Shown here piece after piece: positions 15,057-23,659 of a DNA stretch of 33,829 nucleotides. Each line of letters opens with the position of its first letter. The stretch's first letter is position 1. The DNA comes from Eggerthellaceae bacterium UBA3686 (GTDB lineage Bacteria; Actinomycetota; Coriobacteriia; Coriobacteriales; Eggerthellaceae), in the NCBI GenBank assembly GCA_002371495.1, contig DFIX01000038.1, positions 1 through 33,829 on the forward strand, written 5' to 3'. The translations under genes were made by a program, and so were the position numbers. Under the pieces are notes generated by a model. That model saw nothing but the letters and a program-made list of their open reading frames with translations, did not search any database and was not told the origin of the DNA.

Positions 15057-16037
15057 CTAGTTCGCGTAGTACTGGTGACTGTAAGTAATCAGCTCGTCCA
15101 TCGCAGCGTCAACCAGGTTCAGTGTCGCGGCATTTGTGGGGAAGTTCATCGTGGTCAGATGCTTGGTCGGCCCAAACGTGTCGATAATGCGGTGCACGGT
15201 TGCACGTACGTCCGCCTCGGTGTTACGCTCGCTGTCCGTACCTGGCACGCCCACGTCGAAATGCAGCACGTCGCCGTAGCGCTTTGCAACTCCTTCCCAG
15301 TCGTTCATGGCCTGGAGCGGGTTGATCGAGTCGACTCCCACGTCGATCAAGTCGTCGATGAAAGAGTCCATCCAGCCGCAGCTGTGGTGAATGTACAGAG
15401 CCCCCTGCGCGTGAATGGCCTCGGCAACGCGGCGGTGACACGGCTTGAGGAATTCGCGGTACATTTCGAGCGACATCATCGGGCCTGATGCGGTACCCAG
15501 GTCATCCTGGAAGAAATACTGATCGGGATGGTAATACTCGCCCAGCTTGTCAATAGCTGCAATTTTGTAGTCGGTGATGGCCTCCAGAAGCGCTTTCACC
15601 TCGTCAGGTTCTTCGTAGAGCGCCACGAACGCCTGCTCCATGCCCATAAGCGCATGCACGCGCTCCCAGGGACCGGTTTCCATGAACATGCACAGGTACT
15701 TGTTTTCGTGATCGTGTTCGGCCAAGTCTTTTTCTGCCGCAGCCGCCCAATCGATTGCGTCGAGATCGGGAAACGGCACGACCTCGCGCCAATCGCAGAT
15801 ATCCTCGAGCACCATCGGCATGTGCAAGTTGGGCGCAAAGCCCAGGCATGTCTCGTCCCAAACCCAGTTGCATCCTGCCCAGTCTTTTCCTTCAGGCGGC
15901 GCAGGCCTTTCATGGAGCGCACTCGAAAACACCAGATCGTTGTATATGCCAACGATGGGAATCCAAAGAGGATCGCCCTGCGCACGTCCGAACACGCGGT
16001 CGGCATTCTCTCTTTCCGAAATGACTGCCGTCGTCAT
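15057..16037 (-). CDS. Uroporphyrinogen decarboxylase family protein (MtaA/CmuA-like methyltransferase candidate)
   Basis: 326 residues, URO-D fold. It shows WIPIVGIYND near the start, VVPFPDLDAIDW, MFMETGPWERVH, and IHHSCGWMDSFIDDL followed by GVDSINPLQAMNDW. The H-x-C-G element in IHHSCG matches the zinc-binding site of the MtaA/CmuA branch, which moves methyl groups to or from corrinoid or coenzyme carriers, rather than heme-pathway HemE. ATG 16037 follows AAGGGGG; an ATG at 16052 lacks such a site. Its place beside an MFS carrier and a molybdenum reductase hints at a methoxylated aromatic substrate, but no corrinoid protein gene is nearby, so this stays an inference. Confidence 0.85.
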   Translation of the reverse strand: MTTAVISERENADRVFGRAQGDPLWIPIVGIYNDLVFSSALHERPAPPEGKDWAGCNWVWDETCLGFAPNLHMPMVLEDICDWREVVPFPDLDAIDWAAAAEKDLAEHDHENKYLCMFMETGPWERVHALMGMEQAFVALYEEPDEVKALLEAITDYKIAAIDKLGEYYHPDQYFFQDDLGTASGPMMSLEMYREFLKPCHRRVAEAIHAQGALYIHHSCGWMDSFIDDLIDVGVDSINPLQAMNDWEGVAKRYGDVLHFDVGVPGTDSERNTEADVRATVHRIIDTFGPTKHLTTMNFPTNAATLNLVDAAMDELITYSHQYYAN

Positions 16038-16190
16038 GATAGCCCCCTTCATCTCGCGTCCAATATCGTTCTGAGAGCGAATCGCTTCGTTGAGGCCTTT
16101 TCGCGCATGAGAGGAAGGAGCGCAAGCCTCGTTTCATCAAGTATCCAAAAGGACGCCCGCGAACGGAAATGCAAAAAGGCTATCCCCCTA

Positions 16191-16253
16191 TGTCAAATAT
16201 GAATAGCAGATAGCAATAGCGTCTAAGTCAGCAGACACCTGGGCTTTTATAAT
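16191..16253. promoter_or_regulatory. Divergent promoter/operator region for URO-D gene and LysR
   Basis: On the minus strand a consensus TTGACA (16191-16196) points toward the URO-D gene. On the plus strand TATAAT at 16248-16253 points toward the LysR gene, without a clear -35. Between them ATAGC occurs three times (16203, 16210, 16216), a plausible regulator-binding cluster. Divergent LysR/target arrangement is typical for this regulator family. Confidence 0.5.
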
Positions 16254-16303
16254 CGAACCAAGAGCACATCATATAGGTTTGACAACTGGGGGGGTGAAGC
16301 CTT

Positions 16304-17230
16304 ATGAGGATTTCGCATCTGCAAGAATGCATCGACCTGGCGAACACGCTCAACTTCACCAAGACGGCGCAGAACTTCTACCTGACGCAACCGGTTTTGT
16401 CGAAGCATATCTCCAATCTCGAACGAGAGCTCGGTATACAGATTTTCGTGCGCGATCACCACGGGGTGTCTTTGACCGATATGGGAACGCTGTTTGTAGA
16501 AGACTCAATCGAGACGATTCGCGCATACAATCGCTCGATCGAACACATTGCCAAAGAAAAGGCATTGCGCAGCGGCGTGCTCAAAATCGGGTTTCTCGCC
16601 GGTTTCTTCAGCCGTTTCATGGGCGAGATACTAAGCGAGTTCCACGAGGTGTATCCGAACATTGAGCTGGAACTCATCGATCTTGAACCCGTGGAAATCC
16701 TCGACCGGCTCGACGACGGTTCCATCGATCTCGGCTTGGCATGCGATGCGCGCGAGCGGCCCAAAGACGTGGAAGCCGAATTCCACATCGAAAAGCTGTT
16801 CACGGACACGTTCATGGCAGCGCTCAACGGCAAAAACCCTTTGAGCGCGCAAGATGCGCTGCACGTTTCCGACCTGTCGGGATATACGGTGCACCTGCCC
16901 CCGGAGCGCATCCTGCCACGCATGCACTGGCTGCTGTGCAGCCTGCTCGACGCTGAAGACAAGGGCGTGACCGTCCTTCAGGACATCCACAGCCTGAACA
17001 CCCCCATCATCCTTCTGCAGTCGGATTGCGACATCTGCATCGTCTTCAAGCACCAGACCCGCTTCTACGATGGGAACAATTTCGTGTACCGGCCCATCGA
17101 CGACCTGAAAGGCAAAATCGATTTCTCGGCACTTTGGCGCAAGCGGAGCACGAAAGGAGCGCTGGATTATCTCGGCGAGCTTGCCGTAGATGTGATTAGA
17201 AGGAGAATCGGCGAATCGCCTGAGTCCTGA
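16304..17230 (+). CDS. LysR-family transcriptional regulator, module A
   Basis: 308 residues. Residues 1-60 form the winged helix-turn-helix (LNFTKTAQNFYLTQPVLSKH, then LERELGIQIFVRD), joined by a linker helix to a two-lobed effector-binding domain beginning near GVLKIGFLAGFF. LysR proteins usually bind near their own start and activate the divergent operon when a pathway metabolite binds. Here the divergent target is the URO-D/MFS set, possibly with the module A catalytic gene. A G-run (GGGGGGG) precedes the ATG by about 12 bases. Confidence 0.92.
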   Translation: MRISHLQECIDLANTLNFTKTAQNFYLTQPVLSKHISNLERELGIQIFVRDHHGVSLTDMGTLFVEDSIETIRAYNRSIEHIAKEKALRSGVLKIGFLAGFFSRFMGEILSEFHEVYPNIELELIDLEPVEILDRLDDGSIDLGLACDARERPKDVEAEFHIEKLFTDTFMAALNGKNPLSAQDALHVSDLSGYTVHLPPERILPRMHWLLCSLLDAEDKGVTVLQDIHSLNTPIILLQSDCDICIVFKHQTRFYDGNNFVYRPIDDLKGKIDFSALWRKRSTKGALDYLGELAVDVIRRRIGESPES

Positions 17231-17251
17231 GAAGACCAGCTCTCAACGAAA

Positions 17252-17290
17252 CAGGAGAGGGGAAGGCCGCAACAGCCTCCCCCTCTCCTG
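17252..17290. terminator. Bidirectional terminator between LysR and module B
   Basis: A 16-position stem (CAGGAGAGGGGAAGGC with GCCTCCCCCTCTCCTG, one mismatch) and a 7-base loop sits between two convergent genes ending at 17230 and 17306. Confidence 0.8.
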
Positions 17291-17305
17291 CCTTTCTGCC
17301 AACCG

Positions 17306-18088
17306 TTAAGCAACAGCCTTGAAGTCTACGTAGTTCAAATTCACATCTGCATCATGGGTGTCGACCGCAATCGACTGCAGCTCGTAGCCGTCCTTCGCAA
17401 TCTCGACCGTAAAGGAAGCCGCATCCACCTGCTTGAAGATGAAATCCCCGAAATCATCTGTTTCGGTCTGCGCGACGACGGCGCCCTGGGCATCCTTCAA
17501 CATGACGCGCGCCCCGATGACGACCTCGTCAGCGGCGTAATCGACCACCGTAGCGCCGATGAAGCGCTTGGGGAAATTCACGTAGTACACATGCGACCCC
17601 TCACTGAGCTTCTCGGCGTTTTCGGGAATATCCGCCTCGTCGACCCACAAGAGCGCGTCGGTCATGCAGGCATCCACGCAGCGCGGTACCGACCAGCCGT
17701 TATCGAGCAGATGCGCACAGCCGGTGCATCCTTGGGGGATCTGGAGCCTCTCATTCCAGTAAACGCCTTCGAACTTGTCGGCAACGTCTTTGCGACCGGC
17801 CGCCTTCTCGGGATCGATGACGATAATGCCGTCTTCGCGATCCTGAAGGATCTCGGGGGCGTATTCGCGCAGGGCCTCGTCCTGCGCACCGATGACAGGC
17901 CAGTAGGATATGCGCGTCAGAGGCACGGTGCCGCGCACCCTCTCTTCCAGCTTGCACCAGAACTGGCCGGTGTCGGGCTGCGGTTTGGCATACGGGCTCC
18001 AATCGTTACCGCAATGTTCGTCCTTGCAGACGATCTGACAGTTATGGCACCCATTGCATACATCCGGGTTTACGAGAAACGCTTTCAT
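17306..18088 (-). CDS. Transhydroxylase-like FeS small subunit with C-terminal beta domain, module B
   Basis: 260 residues. The front carries CNGCHNCQIVCKDEHC near 11-26, and CTGCAHLL then CVDAC in the second ferredoxin half. From about 175 the chain is a separate beta-sandwich of the transthyretin/carboxypeptidase-regulatory type (VIGARVMLKDAQGAVVAQTE, DDFGDFIFKQV, FTVEIAKDGYE). The same three-part layout and length (about 274 residues) are known for the beta subunit AthS of pyrogallol-phloroglucinol transhydroxylase from Pelobacter acidigallici. It starts 3 bases after the large subunit and ends module B at a strong terminator. It would carry electrons to or from the molybdenum site, and the beta domain may aid docking. 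Confidence 0.88.
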   Translation of the reverse strand: MKAFLVNPDVCNGCHNCQIVCKDEHCGNDWSPYAKPQPDTGQFWCKLEERVRGTVPLTRISYWPVIGAQDEALREYAPEILQDREDGIIVIDPEKAAGRKDVADKFEGVYWNERLQIPQGCTGCAHLLDNGWSVPRCVDACMTDALLWVDEADIPENAEKLSEGSHVYYVNFPKRFIGATVVDYAADEVVIGARVMLKDAQGAVVAQTETDDFGDFIFKQVDAASFTVEIAKDGYELQSIAVDTHDADVNLNYVDFKAVA

Positions 18089-18091
18089 GTC

Positions 18092-20704
18092 CTACTCCTT
18101 CACAATCCAAGAATCCGGAATCAAACCGCAATCCGGGTCGTAAGCGCGGTTGAACTGCTCCGGATACTGCTCGGCAAGCTCGAACACATCGACCTTTTCA
18201 ATTCCCGCCAAGAATCCGTTCGTCACCTCACCGGCGCAATTCTTCGAAATGATGCCGTTCGGCGCGATAAGGTTGTTCGCGCCGCCGCGGTCGAGGCCGC
18301 CAGCGCCGTGCACGATGGTATCGGCACGCGCGCCGTGGTCCTGGTACAAGACGCCCGGCATGATGCGCTCGGTCACGTAGACGCCGCCGAGCACGCGCCC
18401 GCGCTCGTTGTACAGCGCCGCGATATCGCCATGCTTCAAGCCGAGGCGCTTCGCATCTGCGGGGTTAATCCAGATGGGCTCGTACGCATAGCCGTCGGGA
18501 CCCTTCATCTTGCAGGTGCTGATCTCACGCAGCCAGATGCAATCGTCGTGTTGCGCATGGACGCGCCAGCGCGGATGGTTGGACATCAGCAGGAACGGAT
18601 ACTTCTCGGCGCGGTCGGAAGTGATGCGCTCGTGGTGGACGTCCGTTTCCTCGACCCAATGGGCAACCGGACCGCGCTCCGTGTCGTCCGGGAACTGCTC
18701 TGCCAAGGCGGTGGAGTAGAACTCTATCTTGCCCGAAGGAGTTTCCAGGGGATAGCGCTCGGGATCTTCGTAGAAGTTGATGAGGCCGGCGGGCTCGTCT
18801 TGCCAGTTTTCGACTGTCGGGGAAACCCACAGCTTCTTCTCCTTGAAGTCTTCCCACGTGAACTCTTCGGTGTTGATACCGGAGTGCATGAAGCCTTCGC
18901 GAATCCAGTCTTCGGTAGTGCGGTTCTGCGTTACCTTCGCCTTCAGGCCCTCGTAGACTCCGCCGAATTTCTCGAGATGCTCCGCGACGTCGATGGCGAT
19001 TTGGAAGTCCGTTCGCGCCTCGACGTACGGCTCGATCGCCGGCTCTTCCAGGTACAGCGAGCAGAACTGGCCAGATTCCACATCGTTGTCGATGTCGTAT
19101 TCCTCCATCTTGGAGGTGACGGGCAAAATGATGTCGGCGAACACGGTGTCGTTTTCCATCCACGCATGCTGCACCATGTAGAACTCCAAATCGGGATTTC
19201 GCACGGCGTCTTGGAACAGGAAGCCACCGTTCCAACACGTCTGCCAACACGGCGCATCGGACCAAATCATGTGGATACCCTTGTTCTCGGGACCTGGAAA
19301 CTGGTAGTGGACAAACTGGTCGTGAGCGGGGAATGCACAGACCGTGTGGCCGTACCAGTCGAATGTCTTGTTCTCGACAGCTTGCGGTATGAGGGTCTTG
19401 GGCACAAAATTGGTGCCCATCGCCTCGGCGTCGAGCAACATGGAAACATAGCAAGCCTGCGTGTTCGGCATAACCTGGGACCGTGGATACGGATTGGTGC
19501 GCGGATCGTAGAACAAGGCCTTTTCCAGGAACTTGAACTGGTTGCACCCCGGGCGTCCGAGCGCTTGCATGGCAAGCAGGTAAACCTCGAGGCGCGCGGG
19601 CTCGTGCGAGAACACGCTCCTGATCATGCCGCCGCCGTTGCCATGGCCGATTGAAATGCGGCTCTTTGCCCAGTAGCGGGCCAGGGCCTTGATGGTGAAC
19701 GAGGGCACGCCGCATTTTTCCTCTGCCCACTTCGGGGTTTTGGGGATGCCGTCTTCCCTGCCGAGCACGTAGTATTCGAGCCAATCGAAACCGATGGAAT
19801 GGGTATCGATGTAATCGCGGTCGTACGTTCCTTCGGTCATCCACGTGTAGATAATTGCCAGCTGCAGCGCGGCGTCGGTGTTGGGCAGCACGGGAATCCA
19901 CTTGTCGGCGTGAACCGCTGCCGTGTAATTCAAATCGGGGCAGATGCAAATCTGCTTAATGCCAATTTCCTTCCACCAGTACAGCGAGCGGCTTGAGATC
20001 TGGCCGCCCCAGCCCCATGGGGTCGTTTCGCAGTCGCAGCCCCACAGGAGCACGGCGTCGGAATTTTCCGAGATGTCCTTGAACACGTTCGTCAGCGACG
20101 TCTGCTCGCCGACCGGGTCCATGCCCCATACGTGCTTGGCACCCCAATACCAACCTTCCCAACTGTCGGCGTTACGCGCTTGCACCGTGCAGCCGCTGCC
20201 AAGGCGCTGGAACATGGTGACGTTGGTACCATGGGTGCCGGCGGCGCTTTTCGTTTCTGCATGACCGTCAGCCTGGCATAGGATTGAAGCAGGCCCGTAG
20301 GTTTCCTGGATGCGCTTGATTTCAGCTGCGCAAATGTCAAGCGCTTCATCCCAAGAGATGCGACGGTACTTCGATTTGCCGCGGTTTTGCGGATTGCGCT
20401 CTCCGTTCGGGTCGAAATCGACGCGGATCAACGGGTAGGGAACGCGATTCTTGGAATACTCGCGATTCTTGTACGTCAGCGCAAGCGGCGGCAGCAACGT
20501 TTTCATGCCGGGCTCGAACGTGGATCCGCGCGCTTCGAGCGTCCAGTAATTGACCTGCTCTTTCGACCAGACCTCATCAAGATGTGTCGGCCTGACCCGC
20601 ACCACCTTTCCATCTTTTACGTCTATCGTTGCAAGGTTCGCGCCGTCACCGACACCGCAGAACCCAAGCGACTTGTACACGCTTTTATCGGCGATAAAAC
20701 TCAT
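18092..20704 (-). CDS. Pyrogallol-phloroglucinol transhydroxylase-like molybdenum large subunit, module B
   Basis: 870 residues from ATG 20704 (AGAGGGA 6 bases upstream); the extra 28 residues possible upstream lack a start signal. Unlike the other three molybdenum subunits it has no N-terminal cluster cysteines, as in the 875-residue large subunit of Pelobacter transhydroxylase (AthL). The segment A-D180-S181-W182-EGWYWG matches that enzyme's Asp-Ser-Trp active-site set, where Ser is the metal ligand. Other motifs are RISWDEALDICAAEIKRIQ, DGHAETKSAAGTHG, and LLMSNHPRWRVHAQHDD in the last domain. The reaction would be transfer or exchange of a hydroxyl on a polyphenol ring; the true substrate may differ. 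It lies between an MFS carrier and its small subunit in one operon. Confidence 0.9.
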   Translation of the reverse strand: MSFIADKSVYKSLGFCGVGDGANLATIDVKDGKVVRVRPTHLDEVWSKEQVNYWTLEARGSTFEPGMKTLLPPLALTYKNREYSKNRVPYPLIRVDFDPNGERNPQNRGKSKYRRISWDEALDICAAEIKRIQETYGPASILCQADGHAETKSAAGTHGTNVTMFQRLGSGCTVQARNADSWEGWYWGAKHVWGMDPVGEQTSLTNVFKDISENSDAVLLWGCDCETTPWGWGGQISSRSLYWWKEIGIKQICICPDLNYTAAVHADKWIPVLPNTDAALQLAIIYTWMTEGTYDRDYIDTHSIGFDWLEYYVLGREDGIPKTPKWAEEKCGVPSFTIKALARYWAKSRISIGHGNGGGMIRSVFSHEPARLEVYLLAMQALGRPGCNQFKFLEKALFYDPRTNPYPRSQVMPNTQACYVSMLLDAEAMGTNFVPKTLIPQAVENKTFDWYGHTVCAFPAHDQFVHYQFPGPENKGIHMIWSDAPCWQTCWNGGFLFQDAVRNPDLEFYMVQHAWMENDTVFADIILPVTSKMEEYDIDNDVESGQFCSLYLEEPAIEPYVEARTDFQIAIDVAEHLEKFGGVYEGLKAKVTQNRTTEDWIREGFMHSGINTEEFTWEDFKEKKLWVSPTVENWQDEPAGLINFYEDPERYPLETPSGKIEFYSTALAEQFPDDTERGPVAHWVEETDVHHERITSDRAEKYPFLLMSNHPRWRVHAQHDDCIWLREISTCKMKGPDGYAYEPIWINPADAKRLGLKHGDIAALYNERGRVLGGVYVTERIMPGVLYQDHGARADTIVHGAGGLDRGGANNLIAPNGIISKNCAGEVTNGFLAGIEKVDVFELAEQYPEQFNRAYDPDCGLIPDSWIVKE

Positions 20705-20774
20705 AGTTTCCCTCTTTCTGTTCAGCTCACTCGCTAAACGCGTATTCTCCCTGTGCGTATGGGCGCAAACGGGT

Positions 20775-22007
20775 TTACGCTCCGGCATTCGCGTTTGCCG
20801 CCGCCTCGGATGCCTTCGCTTCCTCGTCGAGCGTCAAGATGCAATCTTTCATAACCGTGCGCGGCAGGACGTACGCAACGACTGCTGCGATAGTCAGGAG
20901 CACAGCGGTGACGAGGAAACGAGTGCCGATGGACTCGGCGAACACGGCCGCAATCGGCGTGATCAGTATCGGGCTCAGCATCATGCCGATGTTCTGCGAA
21001 ACGGTACCCAAGCTCATGGAGATGGACGTCTTGGCCGGATGCGTGTTGGACGGGGCAATGGAGTAGAACGCCGTGTTGTGCATCGAGAAGCACGAACCCA
21101 CCAGGAAACCGCCCACGATAGCCAAGGGCAGGGAGTTGGCGAAGCTCAAGATCCACAGGCCAATAGCCGCCAACGTGAGGGACACCGCCCAATGGTAGCG
21201 CTTGAGCAGCTTCATCATAGGAACGATTAGGATTGCGCCCATGATGACGGAACCGAGCGTCGTGCACGACTGGATGATGCCCGCCTGGACTTCGTTGCCG
21301 ATAGCGGCCTCGAACACCCACATCGCAACGTTGGACAGCAACGTCATGAACGCCAAGCCGTTAAAGAAGAACGTGAACAGGAAGCTGCACTCGAACTTCG
21401 TGAAAACCGGGGCTTTCTCACCGGGAAGGGCCACTTCCTTCTGGCCGCCATTCGGAAGCACGAGCAGCAGGATGATTGCGACGGGCAGAGCTGCGAAATA
21501 GATGTAGTACAGATTCTTCCAGAACGTCGCCGCCAAAAATCCGCCGATGAAGTTGAGAACAACTGCGCCGCCGTTCACGAAAATGCCCTGGATGCCCATA
21601 GCCGTGGCGCGCTTGCTTCCGTCGAGGAACTCGGCGATGAGCGCCGCCGTCATGGGTATGAAACTGCCATCGGCAATGCCGATAATTGCTGCCGCAACGT
21701 AAACCATGGTCAGATTCGTTGAGAAATAGCCGATCAGGCCACCAATTCCCATGATGACCATCAGCGCAACCAGAATCGTCTTCTTTGTGAAGAACGAAGC
21801 GCATTTGCCGGCTATGAGCATGCCGATGATGGCGAACAGGTTCAATACCGTCATGAGCAGCTGAATCTGCTGAGGTGAAGCATCCGGGTATTGAACCGAC
21901 AGCCCATGCAGCATAAGGGACATGACATTCATAGCCTGGAGCATGAACGACGCCAGGTACGCGCCTATGAGCACGCGCGCAACGATTTTGGAACTTGACT
22001 TTTCCAT
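20775..22007 (-). CDS. MFS transporter, module B
   Basis: 410 residues with twelve predicted membrane segments (IVARVLIGAYLASFML at the start). ATG 22007 follows AAGGAGGG; the longer frame upstream is not supported. It is the first gene of the module B operon and is about 70 bases from the transhydroxylase-like large subunit. It resembles oxalate/formate-type or aromatic-acid carriers only in general layout. It probably brings in the aromatic substrate. Confidence 0.9.
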   Translation of the reverse strand: MEKSSSKIVARVLIGAYLASFMLQAMNVMSLMLHGLSVQYPDASPQQIQLLMTVLNLFAIIGMLIAGKCASFFTKKTILVALMVIMGIGGLIGYFSTNLTMVYVAAAIIGIADGSFIPMTAALIAEFLDGSKRATAMGIQGIFVNGGAVVLNFIGGFLAATFWKNLYYIYFAALPVAIILLLVLPNGGQKEVALPGEKAPVFTKFECSFLFTFFFNGLAFMTLLSNVAMWVFEAAIGNEVQAGIIQSCTTLGSVIMGAILIVPMMKLLKRYHWAVSLTLAAIGLWILSFANSLPLAIVGGFLVGSCFSMHNTAFYSIAPSNTHPAKTSISMSLGTVSQNIGMMLSPILITPIAAVFAESIGTRFLVTAVLLTIAAVVAYVLPRTVMKDCILTLDEEAKASEAAANANAGA

Positions 22008-22357
22008 TGTGCCCTCCTTGATTGCTTGTTGAAGTTGATGCGAAGCGTTTCCCATGGGATGAACCGCTGCGAGCGCATTTGCCGGTTTCTGCCCAGCTTT
22101 CACCCCCTCACGTGCGCTTGGGCTTGAGCAACGGGCATCCCACCTCTCGCGTAAAATATTCACGCGCCCATAAGCTGAAGTGAAATCTAAACTTAGAATC
22201 ACGGCATTCCATATTTGTATGACTTGTAGAATGCATGCTTTGAACAGGATGTTTATTATGTTAGGGAGCAAGCTGAGTTCAATGCGGATCGTCGATTGCC
22301 CAGTTTTACGAACGACGAAACGCCAACCGAAGCAAAACGCCAAACGGGAGGGGACCC
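22008..22357. promoter_or_regulatory. Divergent intergenic region between module B and its LysR
   Basis: No gene is supported here. The part 22150-22270 is AT-rich and should hold promoters in both directions. A near-palindrome GCGTAAA-AT-ATTCACGC at 22149-22165 is a candidate LysR operator. No clean -35/-10 pair could be picked. Confidence 0.4.
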
Positions 22358-23254
22358 ATGGATATCTCTATGCTTCGCGAATTCGTCATTTTGGCAGACA
22401 ACTTGAACTTCTCGGCAACGGCGAAACAGCTCTACATTTCACAGCCGGTCCTGTCGCGCCATATTCAGCTACTCGAAAAGGAGCTTGGCATTCCCCTGCT
22501 CATCCGCGATAGCCACTCGGTTCGGCCGACGAAGAGCGGGCGCCTTCTCGCACGCCGCTTGAAGCGCATCCTTTTGGAATTGGACCGCGCTTTGGAGGAA
22601 GCGAACCAATTGGATGCCGATATCGAATCGCGTCTCAACATCGGCTATCTCATCATCGCGTCGGATTCGTTCCTTCCCGAACTGTGCCATCGTTTCCATA
22701 TTGCGCACTCTGGCGTGCATCTGTCGTTGCACGCACTCGAAATTGACGAGATCATGGAAGGGGTGTCCCAAGGATCGCTCGATATCGGCTACACGACCAT
22801 CGTAGACGGTGTCATTCCAAATGGCCTTTGTTCGCTACCGCTTGTCCAGGAGCAGTACGGGGTCATCGTCCATACGAGTCACCGGCTTGCAAGCTTCGAT
22901 ACGATTACCATTCCCGACCTGCAACCGTACCCGGTTCTCATAGCCAACCGCGAGGTCATGTCCTCGGCTTCGCATGCAGCACGCCAATTCCTCAAGCAAG
23001 GCAAGGTCGACCTCGACATCCGCGAAGAGATGAACGACATCGGATCGGTGAAGCCGTTTCTCTTGAGCACGGGCGGAGCTGCGTTTTCTGTAAGCCATGC
23101 TATCGCCTACTTCGGCGCGGAGTACACGTTCGTGCCTATAGAAGCCGATGACGAGACCGCCCCCGTCATCGCGGCGATTTGGAAGAAATCCCATGAAAGC
23201 GAATTGCTCTTGTCGTTTATCGAGCTGCTCGAGCAGACGGTTTCAACTGATTAA
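22358..23254 (+). CDS. LysR-family transcriptional regulator, module B/C
   Basis: 298 residues with an N-terminal winged helix-turn-helix (LNFSATAKQLYISQPVLSRH, LEKELGIPLLIRD) and an effector-binding domain (LNIGYLIIASDSFLPELCHR onward; LIANREVMSSASHAARQFLK). GGAGGGG lies 5 bases before the ATG. It is similar in design to the LysR at 16304 but clearly a separate protein. It diverges from the module B operon, its likely target, and converges on module C. A ligand related to the module B substrate is expected. Confidence 0.92.
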   Translation: MDISMLREFVILADNLNFSATAKQLYISQPVLSRHIQLLEKELGIPLLIRDSHSVRPTKSGRLLARRLKRILLELDRALEEANQLDADIESRLNIGYLIIASDSFLPELCHRFHIAHSGVHLSLHALEIDEIMEGVSQGSLDIGYTTIVDGVIPNGLCSLPLVQEQYGVIVHTSHRLASFDTITIPDLQPYPVLIANREVMSSASHAARQFLKQGKVDLDIREEMNDIGSVKPFLLSTGGAAFSVSHAIAYFGAEYTFVPIEADDETAPVIAAIWKKSHESELLLSFIELLEQTVSTD

Positions 23255-23287
23255 ACGGGCCGCGCTCCCAGAAAGAGCACGGCCCGT
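23255..23287. terminator. Bidirectional terminator between LysR and module C
   Basis: ACGGGCCGCGCTC and GAGCACGGCCCGT pair over 13 positions with one mismatch and a 7-base loop, directly after the LysR stop and before the end of the convergent FeS gene. Confidence 0.7.
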
Positions 23288-23325
23288 CTTCGGCTTGCTT
23301 TCAGATCAGATAGACAGTCCGGCAA

Positions 23326-23649
23326 TTACGTGAACAACGCATACTTTCCGTCCGCCATGAGCGGGACCAAGTCGTTCAACGGGCCCGCATACATGCATCC
23401 CGCCTGGCAATGCTTGACGCAGCTGGGTTGCTTACCGCTTTCGGTACGCTCCACGCACCGGTCGCACCGGTCGGTGGGAACCGGAACGAACTCGTACTGC
23501 CATTTCCTTTCCTCTATCTGGTCGGGTCCGATTTGGGTAAGCTTGATCCCGAACTGCTCGGGCCCGAGACCCTTTTCCTTCTGGCATGCCACTTCGCACG
23601 TATGGCATCCCGTGCAATAAGCGTAGTTAATCAGCAAGGCGTTTCTCAT
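23326..23649 (-). CDS. Small ferredoxin-like electron transfer subunit, module C
   Basis: 107 residues with CTGCHTCEVAC near 12-22 and CDRC then CVKHCQAGC near 62-85, holding about two [4Fe-4S] clusters. It starts 10 bases after the catalytic gene stop and is the partner of that 787-residue subunit. It is a paralogue of the module A subunit at 10892, with matching spacing through the whole chain. No membrane anchor or Tat signal is present, so electrons must come from another soluble carrier. Confidence 0.9.
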   Translation of the reverse strand: MRNALLINYAYCTGCHTCEVACQKEKGLGPEQFGIKLTQIGPDQIEERKWQYEFVPVPTDRCDRCVERTESGKQPSCVKHCQAGCMYAGPLNDLVPLMADGKYALFT

Positions 23650-23659
23650 AGTGTTGCCC

